From Cranoglanis bouderius (lineage: Eukaryota > Chordata > Actinopteri > Siluriformes > Cranoglanididae): DNA of 64,000 nt. The notes under the pieces are model-generated. The model saw nothing but the letters and a program-made list of their open reading frames with translations, searched no databases and was not told the origin of the DNA. How positions within the stretch are numbered: the stretch's first letter is position 1; each line of letters starts with the position of its first letter. Location of the stretch: positions 6,813,755 through 6,877,754 of the forward strand of contig CM042539.1 of NCBI GenBank assembly GCA_023630585.1. Direction: 5' to 3'. Both the position numbers and the translations under genes were made by a program. This document shows, one piece after another, positions 1 to 13,484 of the stretch.

Positions 1-171
1 GCAATCCTGCAGGAATGTGTGTCTAAAAGCACGTTTGGCGGCGAGGCCGGGCCTAGATTACAGTGCTCTCCTGTGATCATTTGTGCATCTCCCCTGTAAG
101 ATCACAAGGCACCATCACAGAGCCAGCAGCTGTGTCTTCAGAGCCTGTGGGTGCAGGGCAACAGCGTGCAA

Positions 172-190
172 GTGTGTGTGTGTGTGTGTA

Positions 191-236
<46 letters not shown>
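172..236. repeat. (GT)n(GA)n compound microsatellite
   Basis: GT repeats to about 207, with one TATG interruption, then GA repeats to 236. Confidence 0.95.
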
Positions 237-243
<7 letters not shown>

Positions 244-803
244 TACATGGCACATTCCTGCTCCTGCCACATTCAGTCTTGGGTGCATGTCATTAAAGAA
301 TGACCTTCACATGATGGACACAGTCTCACTGTCAGGACGTGACATGTATCTGTTGTAGTAAAAGTCTTTAGGTTTATCAAATGTTATGTGGAATTGTTAG
401 CAGATGTAACCACAACGCACAGTGTTTTTATTAGCAGGTGTCACTTAATATAGCTAGGTCTATTTAATTCTTTCATATTCATCGATTTAGGGTTGTACAT
501 AAAGTGTACAGTTGGGAAAGAATTACATATTATTTTATTTTCTCTCTGAGGGGATGTAAATTAAGAAATAATCACGATAAAAACATCTCTAAACATGCTT
601 TCACAGATTGAACTAACACAACACAAGCCCTCGGCGTTATGTAGTCCATAACTCAACATGTCCGCTAACACGAACCCCAGACGTGACACACAAAGACTCG
701 AGCTAATCCGACAAAAAACTTCTATCGAACGACTTCCTTCTTTCATAACAGATCCAAATGTCTTTTTATGCAAAATATTTTAAGCGTGTTCACGGATTGT
801 TCA

Positions 804-843
<40 letters not shown>

Positions 844-2400
844 CCTTCACTCCCACATGATGTGACTTAAGTGTGAAACAGTTTTTCCTCCACCTTTTTT
901 TTTTTTTTTTTTTTTTTAACTTTCTCACTCTTTCTAAACCTACAAAGAGAAGGCTGGGAGGAAAAAAAAAAAAAAAAAAGCGCTCCTGAATACAAAGACC
1001 TTTCCCTCGGAACAGAAAGGGCTCTGAAAACAATGAGGACAGGTCTGCCTGCATGGAGAAACAGTTCCCGGTTTTCCCATTGGAACAAAGCAAAACAGTG
1101 TTTCTACCTCAGGTTTTTAATTAAGACTGTCCCGGCCCCCTTCTCGCCACGGTCCGTGGAGACGCGGCCCTGTGAAGTGATTAAAAAGAATGCGATCTGA
1201 TCAAGAGAGAGGAATAATGGGGCAGGAATGCTCGCTTCGTCGCAGTGCTAAGTTCTTGGGAAAAGAGGACTGAGGGACTCTTTTGGCTATTGTTTTTCTA
1301 CACTGCTTCCCCCTCAGTCACCCTTTTCTTTTTCTTTTTTTTTAAGGAGCTCACCGAGAAGGACAGGAGGCATTTCTTTTTTTTTTCTTTTCCTTCTAAG
1401 CTGAGGATTTCACTTGCTCTTTTTCTCCCCTCTAAGACATTACTCTTGATTCGTTCTGTCTTTAAGTAAAGCAGAAACGCAGGTTAAAAAGTTAGAGCAC
1501 TAACATGCAGAGGAAAAAAAAGAAGAAGAAAATCTTTGAACTATATCAGGTTTAGTAAAGGTCACCCTCGGCTTTTTCCCTTCACTAAATCCTCTATCAA
1601 AATGTCATAGTGAGTTAGACAAAGACAATAGCGAGTCACGGTGTGAGTGGAGCGCGCTCGGTGGCTGTGAATAGGCCTTCGTAAGAGTAATTATACCTGT
1701 TTATTTGTTGCCAAGCTGATGAGAAATCCATCAAAGTGTGGTATTATCTGGACATCAACAGCTTCTCTGGCTTCTTAAGACACACCGGGGGTTTAAGGAA
1801 TCCACGTGTAAAATGAGTGAAAGATATATTTGTGTATTATTTTTTTTCTATAGCCTTTTGTCTAAGTCTGTTTGTGCCTTGAGGTGTAACAGTAGAAACA
1901 GCAGGACTCCCTGGTGTCACAGATATGTTTAAGGCCCTCATTTTCAATAGACACCGTATCATTACCGCCGGGCGTGGCGCGATTCTGTGGTGGCATACGT
2001 GTAGCACGGGAATCTTTCTGTACAAATTACCTGTCCACAAAATAGCCTTTAGGAAATAAATTCAAACAACACTGCCATGGATACAAATCTATAATTCTGC
2101 CTTGTGTAAAATGAAAACCCTCTACCTGCATAAACACAGGAAAGCGCCTTAAAGCCTTAACCTTAAGTATATATACATATATATTGTATGCACACGCATA
2201 TAACATATGTTAGTCGTTAATTCTGCTTAAGAAGACGCTAAAAAGAGAGAACAGAAAGGCTTGGAGTTGTGCTCCTTTCGACGACCCCCCTCACCCATTC
2301 GAAAACTTTTACCACGAGGGCCCTGGTATCAAAGGGAAACATAATCTACATAGCTAATGTCTCTCCCCCCAAATTCAAAGCTGCAATTTTTCTTTGCCCA
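237..2400. other. Gene-free stretch
   Basis: AT-rich sequence with homopolymer runs (A at 809-841, T at 896-917, A at 962-979) and T-rich patches near 1329-1390. No splice-flanked exon or protein-like frame was recognised. Confidence 0.5.
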
Positions 2401-2660
2401 GCAATCTGGAAACACTCTGGAGTTAATTACGACTGATTCGAAATGAACCGCACAAACAAAGGCCAGTCTATGTCCAGACAATTATACTGCATTAACCGGC
2501 TTAGAGCTTCCTGCTGATGTTGCCCGGGTTCTTCTGCCTCGCCTGCGCGGCCGCCATTAACGAGGGCCGGCGCACAAGAATGTGTGACGACCTCTCGTGA
2601 CACGGCGCAAACTTTCAGCCCGAGTCGCCACAAAGGGGAGAAGGTAATTAAGTTTGAAAG
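2401..2660. promoter_or_regulatory. CNE-like block, CpG-bearing
   Basis: GAGTTAATTACGACTGATTC at the left and a GC-rich centre (CCTGCGCGGCCGCCATTAAC) with many CpGs for an otherwise AT-rich area. No coding frame is recognisable. Confidence 0.28.
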
Positions 2661-2803
2661 AAAAGAGCCCTCGCAACAAACAATGGTGCTGTGTCTCTGG
2701 AAGAGCGAGGGAGGGAGGTGGAAAGGGAGGGGAGGGTGAAAAAAAAAAAAGCGAAAGAGAGAGAAAAAGAAAAAGAAGAAAAATCATTAACATTCACAGG
2801 AAC

Positions 2804-2848
<45 letters not shown>

Positions 2849-3023
2849 AGGAGCAAAAAGGGGAACACTCTGCCGGCACTTTTTCTGAGCAGGTTCTCCA
2901 CTGGTCTTCCTCTTTAAGCTTTTTATTTCACCCCACATCTGATTTCATGTCTTTTCTTTCTGGTGCCCATGTGATGGCAAATCATCGGTTATGACCCACC
3001 TCCAGATCCTCCTCCTCCTCCTC

Positions 3024-3074
<51 letters not shown>

Positions 3075-3145
3075 GCATCGTGCACCTAATGCGCAGATTT
3101 GCAAAGTGAACTCCAACACTTTGCATTTTTTTTTTTTTTTTTTTA
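2804..3145. repeat. Purine/pyrimidine tract cluster
   Basis: (GA)22 at about 2804-2848, (CCT)n then (CT)22 at about 3007-3072, and T17 near 3126-3144. GA and CT tracts in opposite orientation 160 bp apart are mutually complementary. Confidence 0.9.
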
Positions 3146-4128
3146 CTTCAATTACGCTTAGGGAGCGGAGAGCTGGAATATAAAAAAAATGCGTGCATCT
3201 GCTCGACCTCCCACCTGAGACACATCAGCACTCTGTACTGTATATTCTGCAAAGAAAAAAATGGCTCAAATGCAAATCAGTGCATTATCCTACTTTTTTA
3301 GCATCCTCCTACTGCCTGTGAGGATTTGAGCTTAATTAGCTGAGAGGATATGTTATTTGGAGAGTACAGCACTTTAATGACACATACACACGTGAGCACA
3401 CACACACACACACACACACACATAGTGTCACGGAGGCTCATGTGAGAATGAATACACATGCTTATTCTCAAAGGAGGCACTGAGGAAAATTAGCACTGGT
3501 TACTCTCTTATTCATCAGGCTGATGTTGAAATGGACTCGTGAAGTCCTCACATGTGCACGTATGTTTACTTTCTGCTTTGACAGGGGAAAAATTGTCTCA
3601 GCTTTTTGTGTGTGTGTGTGTGTTTGTGCGTGTGTGTGTGTGTTTGTGTTTTCCATGCTCAACAAGAAAGAATCTAATTGTAGCTTTGCCAGTCTCATGC
3701 TCCGTAATCACCCTCTCTTTGTCTAGTCCATGCAAAGCAGGATTAGAATTAAAATGATGACTGACTAATCCCTTGATTTCCCTGTGCTAAATAAATATTA
3801 ATCTACTGGTCAATCATGCCTTTGTAGAGGACAACATACATAGGATATGAAAGCGCTTAGACCGGTTATGGAAATCATCTGCTTTACATGCACCGTGTGT
3901 CCTTGTCGTTTTAAGTGGAATTAATATTCCCTAACAATGCGGGATTATTTTGGAAGACGTGGATTAATCAGGTTTCAGATTAACTGATCGGTTTTTATTT
4001 GCGAGCAACCTGGAATGAAGAGAAGTGTTTGTGGGCTTCACCAGCTATGTACACTACAGCCGTGCCAGACGTGCTGCTGTTGGACAGAGCATGCAGATAA
4101 CTGAGCAAACATGGACCATATGCCTGCC

Positions 4129-4181
<53 letters not shown>

Positions 4182-5269
4182 CTCACTCTCTCTCTCACTC
4201 TCTTTGTCTATTCAGCGTCACATATTTCGCGATATTGTCTCATAAAAGCAAGCTGATATTTATTTCTGATTTCACAACCTTTTCAGTCTTTTCAATTGTT
4301 TAGCCTTTAACCAGCGCCTTGCTCCTACATGCTAGCGTTCAGGCCTCTACTCCAGCCCGTCCTGTCACCGCTCTTGGAGCGTCTCTTTTAAAGATGAGCA
4401 CGAGACGCCGGGTTTTTTTTTTGTTTTTTTAAATTGCAGATGCTTGTCTGATTTTGACCTGTCATTTTTCTCCGAGAAACAATAAAGGTTTAAAGTTCAA
4501 GGCCCTTTGGTAAAGGCGGTGCTCTCTGACTCCCGGTCCTGTAATTATCTGGTATTATAAACATAATCACAGGCCAGGTATCCCTGCACGCATTCCAGAC
4601 CTGTTAGCTAGACGCAAATCTGACTATGCTGCACCAAAATATTTCAAAACACGTGAATAAAGTTGCTCCGTACAGACACAATGGACGTGAGCCGACCTAG
4701 TGATATCTCTCATTTCTGGAGCCAGAGAATTACTAATTAACTTAAAGTCTGGGCTTATATTTAATTAGAGAGCGCTCCAAATGAACTTTAGACCAAAGGC
4801 ATTTGCTTTTTAAACAAACGTCGTACTGACAGCTGTTGCGAGTTTACCCTTTGCAAAAAAAAAAAAAAAATGTTTTCAGTGCCATTGTGGGGTCGATGCT
4901 TCGTTTGGTGAGAGCTCGAGTGTTCCGTTTGAAAATTGTACATTTTAATTGGATTCCACTCCAAACAAACAACTGTCATATGTAATTAGCATGGGCTTAG
5001 ATTAGGACCGCAATATTCCATTATCAAATCAACCCGAATGTCACGCAGCGTACCAGCCCAACTGGCTCAGGACCAGTTGACTTCAACAAATCAGTCATGG
5101 TGTCCCATTTGCTTCCTAAAAGAGCCAAAAATAAACAACTCACTAAAATATAATTGCTTTTTTTTTTTTTTTTTTGCCTCTTCTACCAACGTTTAATTCG
5201 TTAATTTAATGGTTTGTGTAAGGAAAGAGGAGGGGAAAAAAAAGATTTGTCTGTTAGATGAAAAGGGCA
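3146..5269. other. Gene-free stretch with CA/GT microsatellites
   Basis: Contains (CA)13 at 3397-3422, (GT)n at 3607-3649 and (CA)22 at 4133-4177. Elsewhere unique AT-rich sequence with TTAATTA-type cores (for example near 4735-4770). No gene recognised. Confidence 0.5.
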
Positions 5270-5530
5270 TGGAGGATGAAAACTATTTGAGCTGCGGTAA
5301 TGAAGAGCAACATTAAAAAGAGCTGCTGATTTTTTCGCCGTCGGTGCCATTTGAAGGTCCGGTCTGGGCTTGAAACATTATCAGAGAACGGAAGGCCGCT
5401 GTGTTTTATGTGTCTAGGCTTGTGAAAAGGCCTGAATAAGACGTTAGGGGGATTTTAAGGTCAATGAGAAGTTGGAAGAGAAAACGAAGCCTGCGTCAGC
5501 ATAACCGTAAGTTAATTAAAGCAAAGAAAA
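5270..5530. promoter_or_regulatory. CNE-like block
   Basis: Repeat-free sequence including GGTGCCATTTGAAGGTCCGG, TTTTAAGGTCAATGAGAAG (an AGGTCA nuclear-receptor half-site) and TAAGTTAATTAAAGC. Function is inferred only. Confidence 0.27.
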
Positions 5531-7024
5531 CACATTATTTCTAAAGTCCGGGAAGTTAATACGCAGGATTTGTTTTGCTGTGAAATGCCATGTGGTAATA
5601 AGCAAGAAATCTAAAATGCAAATCAAATGTCCATATATATAAATATACACACACACACATACACATACAGTATAACAGCACATATTCCTTCATTATGCAG
5701 GAAGGGCTTGGCGTGGAAAATATACTTTACCCCACTCCCTTGACCTCTTCCTCTAATTTTAACAGCTCTCTGCTCCGTGTTTTTTTACATATCGCTTGAT
5801 CTTTGCATGGGCCTCTGATTTGATTTTATTAAGAACCACCCCGAGTGACCTCAATTTCCTCTAATGGCTTTTTCATACATTTCCGAGCATCTTTGCCTGT
5901 TACGCTTCTGAACTTTCAATACTCTCAGTGATTATCCACATCTTCACCACTGTCGCTTAGTGGATAATAACAGCAGGGCAATGAAACTTTTCCTAAAAGC
6001 CAAAACTACATTCAAGAAAGATGCTTCATCATTCAGAACAATCCTCTTTTTCATTTTTTATTTGTTTTTGCCTGGACTCTTTGACGCAAACTGCACCAAC
6101 CGTTCATTTTCTCCACCGCTTTCCCCGTCATTAGACCTGCTGACAAGGTAACCGACTGTGGACACCTCCAACACCTCCACTAAAAAGCGTCCATCTTTAA
6201 AGCAAATAATTAGAGATGATTCCAGTGCAGATGCCAGACTGCTGCAGAGAGACAGGATATGAGAAGTCTAGCATTAAATAAATACTTCTGTGGAGACGGC
6301 AGCTGCTTCTTCTGACCTCAGGCCTAAAACACAAACACTGGGGCAGGGATCGTGTCTGGAAAGCTGCTTGTTTCTCCATAAACACACGCACTCATAGATA
6401 CACACACACACACACACACACATGTGGCATGGCTGTGCTAATATCCCCAGCTCATTGTCCTGAGCTAACTAAGCATCATGAATGTTAATGAGGGCAGACT
6501 CTCACTTATTTGTTTACGTAAGGCACGACTGGTCATCCATATTCAATTACGGTCTCATCGCTCTTCTCAGAGGGAATAATCAGCGCACTATATGCAGATG
6601 GGATTGGAGAAGAAGGTGCATGAACACATGTTTGAATATTTCACATCTCTGGGAAATGCCATCTGCCCCACAGGTCACTGATCTGAACTGCACCCCTTCA
6701 GATGAGAGCAAAGGGCTCTGCACTTATTTAGAGTATGATGATATCCATAAAACAAACAGTGACACGAATCTGTGAACAAGAGTGAACTGTCAGGCTCTTG
6801 ATTTAAAATTCCAGTGCCTCAGCGAATCGATCGACGGTGGTAAGAATTTGAGACGTGAAACCGTCTCGGAATTTCACATGAATTTTTAAATATCTATCTA
6901 TAGATAATAAACCAAGAAGATACAAATGTTTGTTTTTATGCTGAGATCCCACAATATATGCTTGAGGCTCAAGTTTCAGGAAAATGACAATGATTTCCTC
7001 ACCTCTTATAGTTTCCACATGCTC

Positions 7025-7027
<3 letters not shown>
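5531..7027. other. Gene-free stretch
   Basis: Unique AT-rich sequence with short (CA)n at 5647-5660 and 6402-6422. Several open frames of 60-97 codons lack any recognisable feature. Confidence 0.45.
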
Positions 7028-7067
<40 letters not shown>

Positions 7068-7118
7068 AAACACACACACACACACACTGAAACACACACA
7101 CACACACACACACACACA
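7028..7118. repeat. Interrupted (CA)n microsatellite
   Basis: Three CA blocks separated by two identical CTGAAACACAC interruptions, showing that a CA-plus-interruption segment was itself duplicated. Confidence 0.93.
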
Positions 7119-8899
7119 AGTGTGCCAAGTAGCCCCTGAGCTGCTAGCATCCTCTGCTGTCAGGAGGCTTTGCTAATGAAAGAAAACCCCGCCATCCAGG
7201 CCATGCTTGGGTTGTCAACCCTGATTGGTCGAAGCAGGCCCGGCGCGCTCTCTGCCATGGCAGCGGGGAGGGCGGTGCTCTCAGATTAAACGAGTGCAGC
7301 ATCTCTCTCTCTCTTTCCTGAACCTCACAGGATTTCATTCACAGCTCTGGGCCAAATGATTAACATACATGGTCCATCATGTTGATCTCTGCGCATAATT
7401 CCCTTTTCAACCGGAATAAAGGCATGAATGTTGCATGCGCTATTTCTTCCCCCCCCCCCCCCTTTTTTTTTCTTTCTCTCTCTTTTTTTAATATCCTGTA
7501 CGAGAGGCTTCATGCCAAGCGGGAGAAAGCATGAGAAGAAGAAAAAGAAGAAGGGGAAAAAAATCCCCAGCTCCTAGACGAGACGTGGGGGCCGACAGAA
7601 AAAGTAATGCGATCCCTACTGGCCGAAGACCAAGAGCAACAAAAACATTTAGATAACCGTGTTCAATAATGAAAGTTTTCAGTGAGGACAGAAATTACAT
7701 TTCCTCACGATAACAAGGCCTTCCCATAACAAGGCTCGCAAAAAACGTCCAAAACGCCCGTGTCCTCATCATTCATGTGCGCTTGCACGTCGGGGGCCAT
7801 CGGTAATTCTATTAGCTTCCTCTTTTATGAAGGCAGAGGCGTTTTAACAGCATCCATGCTACAGGGGACAAAGAGAGGGAGGACTCTCCTGCGCATACGC
7901 CATTTGATTGGCAACAACTCAACATCTGGTAAAGCGTGTCAGTGCGTCGGCTCGTCCGGTCAAGACATTAAAGCATGACCTGTCTGACTGAGGAGGGCCT
8001 CTTCAAAAATGCAGACGGAGTCCATCCTCCGTGGCGCGTTCCCCTTTCACAGGGGTTAGACCGGGGGACATCGCTACCCTTTCACGATGAAGTCAAAGTC
8101 AACTTCCGTCTCTCTGCTGGAAATATTAACGCTGGGAGAAGAAGCACAGCACGTGGGGTTTTCTATTGTCACGTCAAGCTTTTAGCTGATTTGACGCATT
8201 TCAGATTCACGTCATCGTCAAAACAAATACACACGTTTTTATAAAAAGCGGTCAAAATGGACTTTTATTTAAATATAGCATCTTTCTTTCTTTCTTTTTT
8301 TTTTGAAAATAGAAAAATAATCACACATACATTCTCGTATTTTATCAATAAAAACACCTCAATGAGATTTAATACCTGCAATATTGAGTGCCTGGCCTTC
8401 CTATTGTGTCTAAACGCTGCTGCATAAACCAGCCAGAGCATCTATTTACTAGCGGAGAGAGGGGGCCATTACCATACATATTACTTCACGTAATGACAAA
8501 ATCTGCAGGCATCTTGGGAGGCTCCTGGAATATGAAGCCGCGTGCTTGTTGTCTCGAGTCCTCGACAAACGCATCTTTAGGGAGAGCTGGCCCAGAAATA
8601 AAGAGAGAGGCAGGCAGCGTTTTCGCTCGGCGTTCATCTCAGTCACTCAGTCATCCATTCAGTGGGCCATTCAAAGCCACTGTGCATTATGCAAAAAAAT
8701 GCTAATCCTTTTCCGATGCTTTCACACTTGTACAAACCCCCATTCCCCCCAGTGAAAAGCAATTATATCAGTTTACATTTCTGTCAAAAAACAGGATTAA
8801 TGCAGGAGTACTAGCAATGCGGAGGGTATCCCCCCCCCCGTACTAGCTAACGGAAACTAGAGATTATTCGAGACGCCGTTCTCTTTCCTCCTCTTACCT

Positions 8900-8933
<34 letters not shown>

Positions 8934-8959
8934 ACGTGAAGAGGCTCTAAGAATGTTAT
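7119..8959. other. Gene-free stretch
   Basis: Contains C13-T9 near 7451-7472 and an A31 run at 8901-8931. CpG-bearing unique sequence near 7760-8180 is weakly CNE-like. No exon recognised. Confidence 0.45.
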
Positions 8960-9222
8960 TTAATTAGCCGAAGGGAAAAGAAGAGTTTTAGTTGCTGTGG
9001 AAACTCTTCCCTGACCCGACCTTCTCTTCGCCAAGGCCTGAGCAGAATGAGATTCAGTCTGGTCTTTTAATCAGAAACAAATTATGGAAGAATGTTGCCA
9101 GGTTGGATGATCCCAGCTGCAGTCTCGTTGTCTCTCCACGCTCGTACATCAGGCGCCATGACAAACGAGACAGGGGAAAAGGAAGACCACCCCTTTTCCA
9201 CCATCCACCCACCCGAGCTGAG

Positions 9223-9238
9223 ATTTGCATATGCAAAT
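9223..9238. promoter_or_regulatory. Palindromic double octamer (POU) site
   Basis: ATTTGCATATGCAAAT is a perfect 16-bp palindrome made of two abutting octamer motifs on opposite strands. POU-family proteins (Oct/Brn) bind ATTTGCAT/ATGCAAAT, and palindromic arrangements favour dimers. It lies in a block of complex CNE-like sequence; a further ATTTGCAT occurs 310 bp downstream. Confidence 0.6.
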
Positions 9239-9545
9239 TCACGCACAAGGGAAGCGTGTATAAACAAGTGTCACTGTGAGGAGGTTTACTCTGGGATGTG
9301 TTTTTAAAAAAAAAAAAAAAAAAAAGTCTTTTTAAAGGAGGGGTGGCTGTATACGGGGCCATTAGTCAGCACAATTAACCCTGTCTCCGTAGAGACTAAT
9401 GAAATTTTGCTATGGTATGACTTAAATTAGATAGCTGGTTATGCGTTTCCACAATCCAACTCCGAATCCATTATTTGCCCCAGGAACAATGAGGCGTTTG
9501 TGCTCGGCTGATCTGTGCCAGCTGAACAAACCCTCTGAGCTGACA

Positions 9546-9580
9546 ATTTGCATATGTTAATATAATTAAGCGCTAATTAC
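9546..9580. promoter_or_regulatory. Octamer plus homeodomain-motif cluster
   Basis: ATTTGCAT at 9546-9553 is followed within 25 bp by TTAATATAATTAAG and GCTAATTAC. These are TAAT-core homeodomain sites beside a POU octamer. It is probably part of the same putative enhancer as the palindromic octamer at 9.2 kb. Confidence 0.45.
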
Positions 9581-9960
9581 ACGAAACTTGCACGCATTCA
9601 CTCACACTTTCCGCGGGCGCTGCGGAGCTCGAACCTAATCCAAGCGTTTAACCCTTCAACGGCCACTGAGCGAGGAAGAGGAAGGGATCGCGGGGGGGGG
9701 GGCTCAGCCTCGTCCATAATGGCCTCAGGGCTGGCACCAAACGGCCCCCGCTTAATACATTAAGCCAGCTCCTGACTTCTCAGCTTTCTCCAGAGCGGAG
9801 TGTGCTCTGTGGCATCCTAACCGGACCAAATTCAATTGGGCCTGCAACAAAAGCCCCACAGTTCCTCCGCCAACAATGTGATAATTTTCTCAATGCTGTC
9901 CGTGGAATCATCAGGACCACAGACACACAAACGGAGAGACAGTGGTGGTCTTTATTAAAC

Positions 9961-10795
9961 ATGCAGCGCAAGGCAAATCCCCGTCAGGCACAAACAAATC
10001 ACTCAACACTCGCGTTTCCTGACGAGCTAGCACTCGGTGATGAGTGCCATGCTTTTTTTTCCCCTTAAAATTAAAAATAAGTCATGTTTGATGTTCGATT
10101 TGACAGGTATAACTTAAACATGTCTCACACGCACTGACAAACATTTCCTTAGCAAAACAGACAAGGAAAAGATCCTCATAACATCACACCCAGATGTGAG
10201 ACGATGTGTGGATTTTGAGACGGTAAAGGAATCTTTAAGGAAATCAAACAGCCGTGGTCAGATTAAAAGGGCCTTTGTCCTCATCTGTCTGGATTTCTTT
10301 TAGCAGGCTAAATTAAGCGAGTCTCTTCAAAAGGTGTAAGATGAGCCAAATGGGAGGGGAAAAAAAAAATTCTATCGCATCTGAAATTCATGCAGCTGTG
10401 CAGAATGTAGTCCAGATGGTGCAGGAGGAATGGAGAAAAAACAAACACCTGATGACGGACAGCGAAAGCTTAGAGGATCACGATAACGCTGGGGTTAAAG
10501 AAAACAGAAATAAACCTTTCAACTGCTCCACTGTACAGGACAGAGCGTAATGAATTTCCATAGACGCAAATGTAATAACACACCATTTTTGTGTTTTCGG
10601 AGCCTGAGGTTTTCAAGCCGTTGCTAAATGCTTAATATCATGCTAAAGCAAAACCTGTATTTTTTGCTGAGTGCTTCTTAAAAGGCCTTTAAAGGAAAAT
10701 ATACACTAGACACATTTCCCGAAGGAGGAAAAAAACATCAGTAGGGAATGGACATCTTTTGTTTATTCATGGAGCTTTCTGAAATACGTGCATAC

Positions 10796-10800
<5 letters not shown>
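9961..10800. other. Gene-free stretch
   Basis: Unique AT-rich sequence; nothing recognised apart from an A9 run at 10362. Confidence 0.4.

Positions 10801-10873
<73 letters not shown>
10801..10873. repeat. (GT)36 microsatellite
   Basis: Nearly pure GT, with one TATG interruption. Confidence 0.95.
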
Positions 10874-10874
<1 letters not shown>

Positions 10875-10879
10875 AAAGC

Positions 10880-11470
10880 TCGTGCTTAATTATTAGAGCA
10901 ATGTTTTAGCGTTCGACCAGATCTACGGTCATCGCCGAGCCTCTAAGCCAAGCCGAGTGTGTTAATGTCACAAAGGCAGAGGCTGTCGAGTCCTGTGCAC
11001 TGCCATGGGATTTTCAGTGTTGAACAGGCTTGTAGCAACCGTCGCTGCTGTGGGGGATTTTAAATCATCCGGCCTCTTCCATTAGACTCGAGACTTATTG
11101 AGGTGGAAACCATAAAATATGCGGAAGGGAAATTTAATCCTTGAAATATTGATTTGCACATTAATATGGTATAGGCAGAGGGCAATCTGGCTTCATGGAA
11201 ATGACACATTTTTCGACCCTGAGCCAATCGTACCCCGGAAACATGTCTGAATATCAGGAGGCATTACAGGCCAGGCTTGGATAGTTCTACAGATTTAATC
11301 TGAAATACTCCACGGGGTCCTTGTCTAACAAATATGCAGATTTCCAAGCGACAAAACGGCACTCTGAGCAAATCCACGGGCTAAATTAGTGCCACACGTA
11401 GCCTAAATTTGTGTCAAGCAAGCACTTGGAATAAGCATTTTAGCATTTTAGCAAATATTAACATCATCTT
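10880..11470. promoter_or_regulatory. CNE-like block
   Basis: 590 bp without simple repeats just right of a long (GT)n. It includes GTGCTTAATTATTAGAGC, TTTAAATCATCCGGCC and GAAATATTGATTTGCACATT. Steady composition and homeodomain cores suggest a regulatory element; no ORF of note. Confidence 0.33.
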
Positions 11471-11793
11471 CTCTGACTAACATTTTGCATATGCGTTATG
11501 AAAGTTTATGGAAATACAATCTGATGTGACTGGATTTACATAATTAGCTCTTTGGAAGCTGAATGTTGTTGCTAGTACACAAACGATCACATAGATCACT
11601 GTAGGTCGAGCCAATAACACAAAGCAAACAAGTACTGCAAGAAAAAAAAAATCTTTAAATAATACTGTAACCTGAGAGATAAGGAAAAACAAGAAGGGGG
11701 GAAAAATCTCACAGAATAAAAACTGACACAGAGCTTTATTTAGTCGGTGCGATCAAAGATGTAGAAATACTAATATATGAATAATGTAAGAGC

Positions 11794-11837
<44 letters not shown>

Positions 11838-12073
11838 AAACGAGAACATTTGTAAATACATCCAAAACAATCCAGAATTACAACCAAATCTAAAGACAGG
11901 CAGGAAACATATGCAGTGTGTATATGCAGAATAAAAAGATGTTGCTTAAAGCAGGTAAAGAAATGTTTTTTTTTTTTTTTTAAATTCGAGATAAATAAAA
12001 GTTAAAGATTATATCCTTGCAGTCCATAAAGCATGAGCATTTTTGATCATGTATAGATCAAATCACACATCGC

Positions 12074-12114
<41 letters not shown>

Positions 12115-13449
12115 AAACACAGCTACAGCCCCGACTCCCGGCTCTCTGCCGGTTTTTATCCTGCGCTCTCCTGATCGATCCCGGCGTGTCACCGTCGCCC
12201 CGTTTCCAATCGGAGCCGAGAACCTCAAACTGGCCCGCAAGCAACAGCACACACACACACACACATTGACTCCATCCTTGGCTCTGGACTCGTAAAGCAA
12301 AGCCAGTGAAAACTTGACGAGTGTAAAGCTGAGGACAAAAACGCAATAACGCAATAACGGTAACGCTGAAAACATCGAGATGCCTACACGGAACAAGAGG
12401 ATGGAACTGAAAACAAAAAGAGAAATGGTAGCCTAACCTAAAAACACGGAAGCGGCGCTGATCAACACGCGCGTGTCTGTGTGTGTGTGTGAGAGAGAGA
12501 GAGAAACGGAGAAACGTTGAGAGAAACGTTGCGGTGCGTTTTGGGTCTGGGATTTCTCCTAATTCTTGATTTTCCTTTTTCTTTGTTCTCGTTTTTTTTA
12601 TTATATATGTTTTTGTGTGTGTGTGTGTGTGTGTGTTTTGTTTTTGTCTCTGTCTTTTATACAGGGCACCGAAACGCCAAGTATAAACAGTGACATGGAA
12701 CTACATTTTTAGGACGCAGAAACACACCGGGAACAATTTGGAGTGTGCCAAACGGAGTCCGGAGTGCCTGGTTTCAGTCTCCTGTCCTAAGGGTTTGGTT
12801 CTCCCACATGGTGCAACTCAGCGGCGTTACTGAAGAAGCGACATAGTTAGATCATACACAAAAGCGCACTGTTTGTGCGTCCTGCTCTATTTCGCCTACA
12901 TATAGACAAAGTCAAAGCGGATCGGAATGTGAACATCTAGATCCGGGTATTAAAGCATGTGCGTATTTAAAACTAAAAAAATGTAAAAGTTCTGTAGTGT
13001 CACTCGAGGTTACAAGACAGTATCTGCTCCGTGACAGCTCTTAAACAAGGCAACTAGTATCTATAGCCTGCAAACGCTACGCTGAACCACGGAATAACGC
13101 TATATTTAAAAAGAAGATGAAGAAGAAGAAGGTCAATACCCGGTTTTACCCGAATCTTACACCAACTACTCCATGAAAGTTGGGGATTAAAAAAAAAAAC
13201 TTACTCGTCCCCCCCGCAGCTTCCTCCTCTCCTTCTCGCGAAATGTTCTGCTTTTTCGAAGAAAATCACATCCAATGGAGAGCGAAAGTTGGTAACAAAA
13301 AAAGGAGAAAAACTCAATAATCCTCCAAGTATCTTGGAAAAAAAATAAAAATGATAAAAAATATGTGTACCCAGCCGTAAATAAGGACCGGCTGAGAAAA
13401 GGAAAGAGAGATAGATAGATAGAAAGAGATAGGGATAGATAGATAGAGA

Positions 13450-13484
<35 letters not shown>

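Larger units (their letters stand above)
8960..9960. promoter_or_regulatory. CNE-like block with POU/homeobox motifs
   Basis: About 1 kb of complex, repeat-poor sequence apart from an A-run at 9307-9325 and a G10 at 9691. It holds three octamers, several TAAT cores and balanced composition. Short open frames here give no recognisable protein. A developmental enhancer is my inference from texture and motifs only. Confidence 0.38.
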
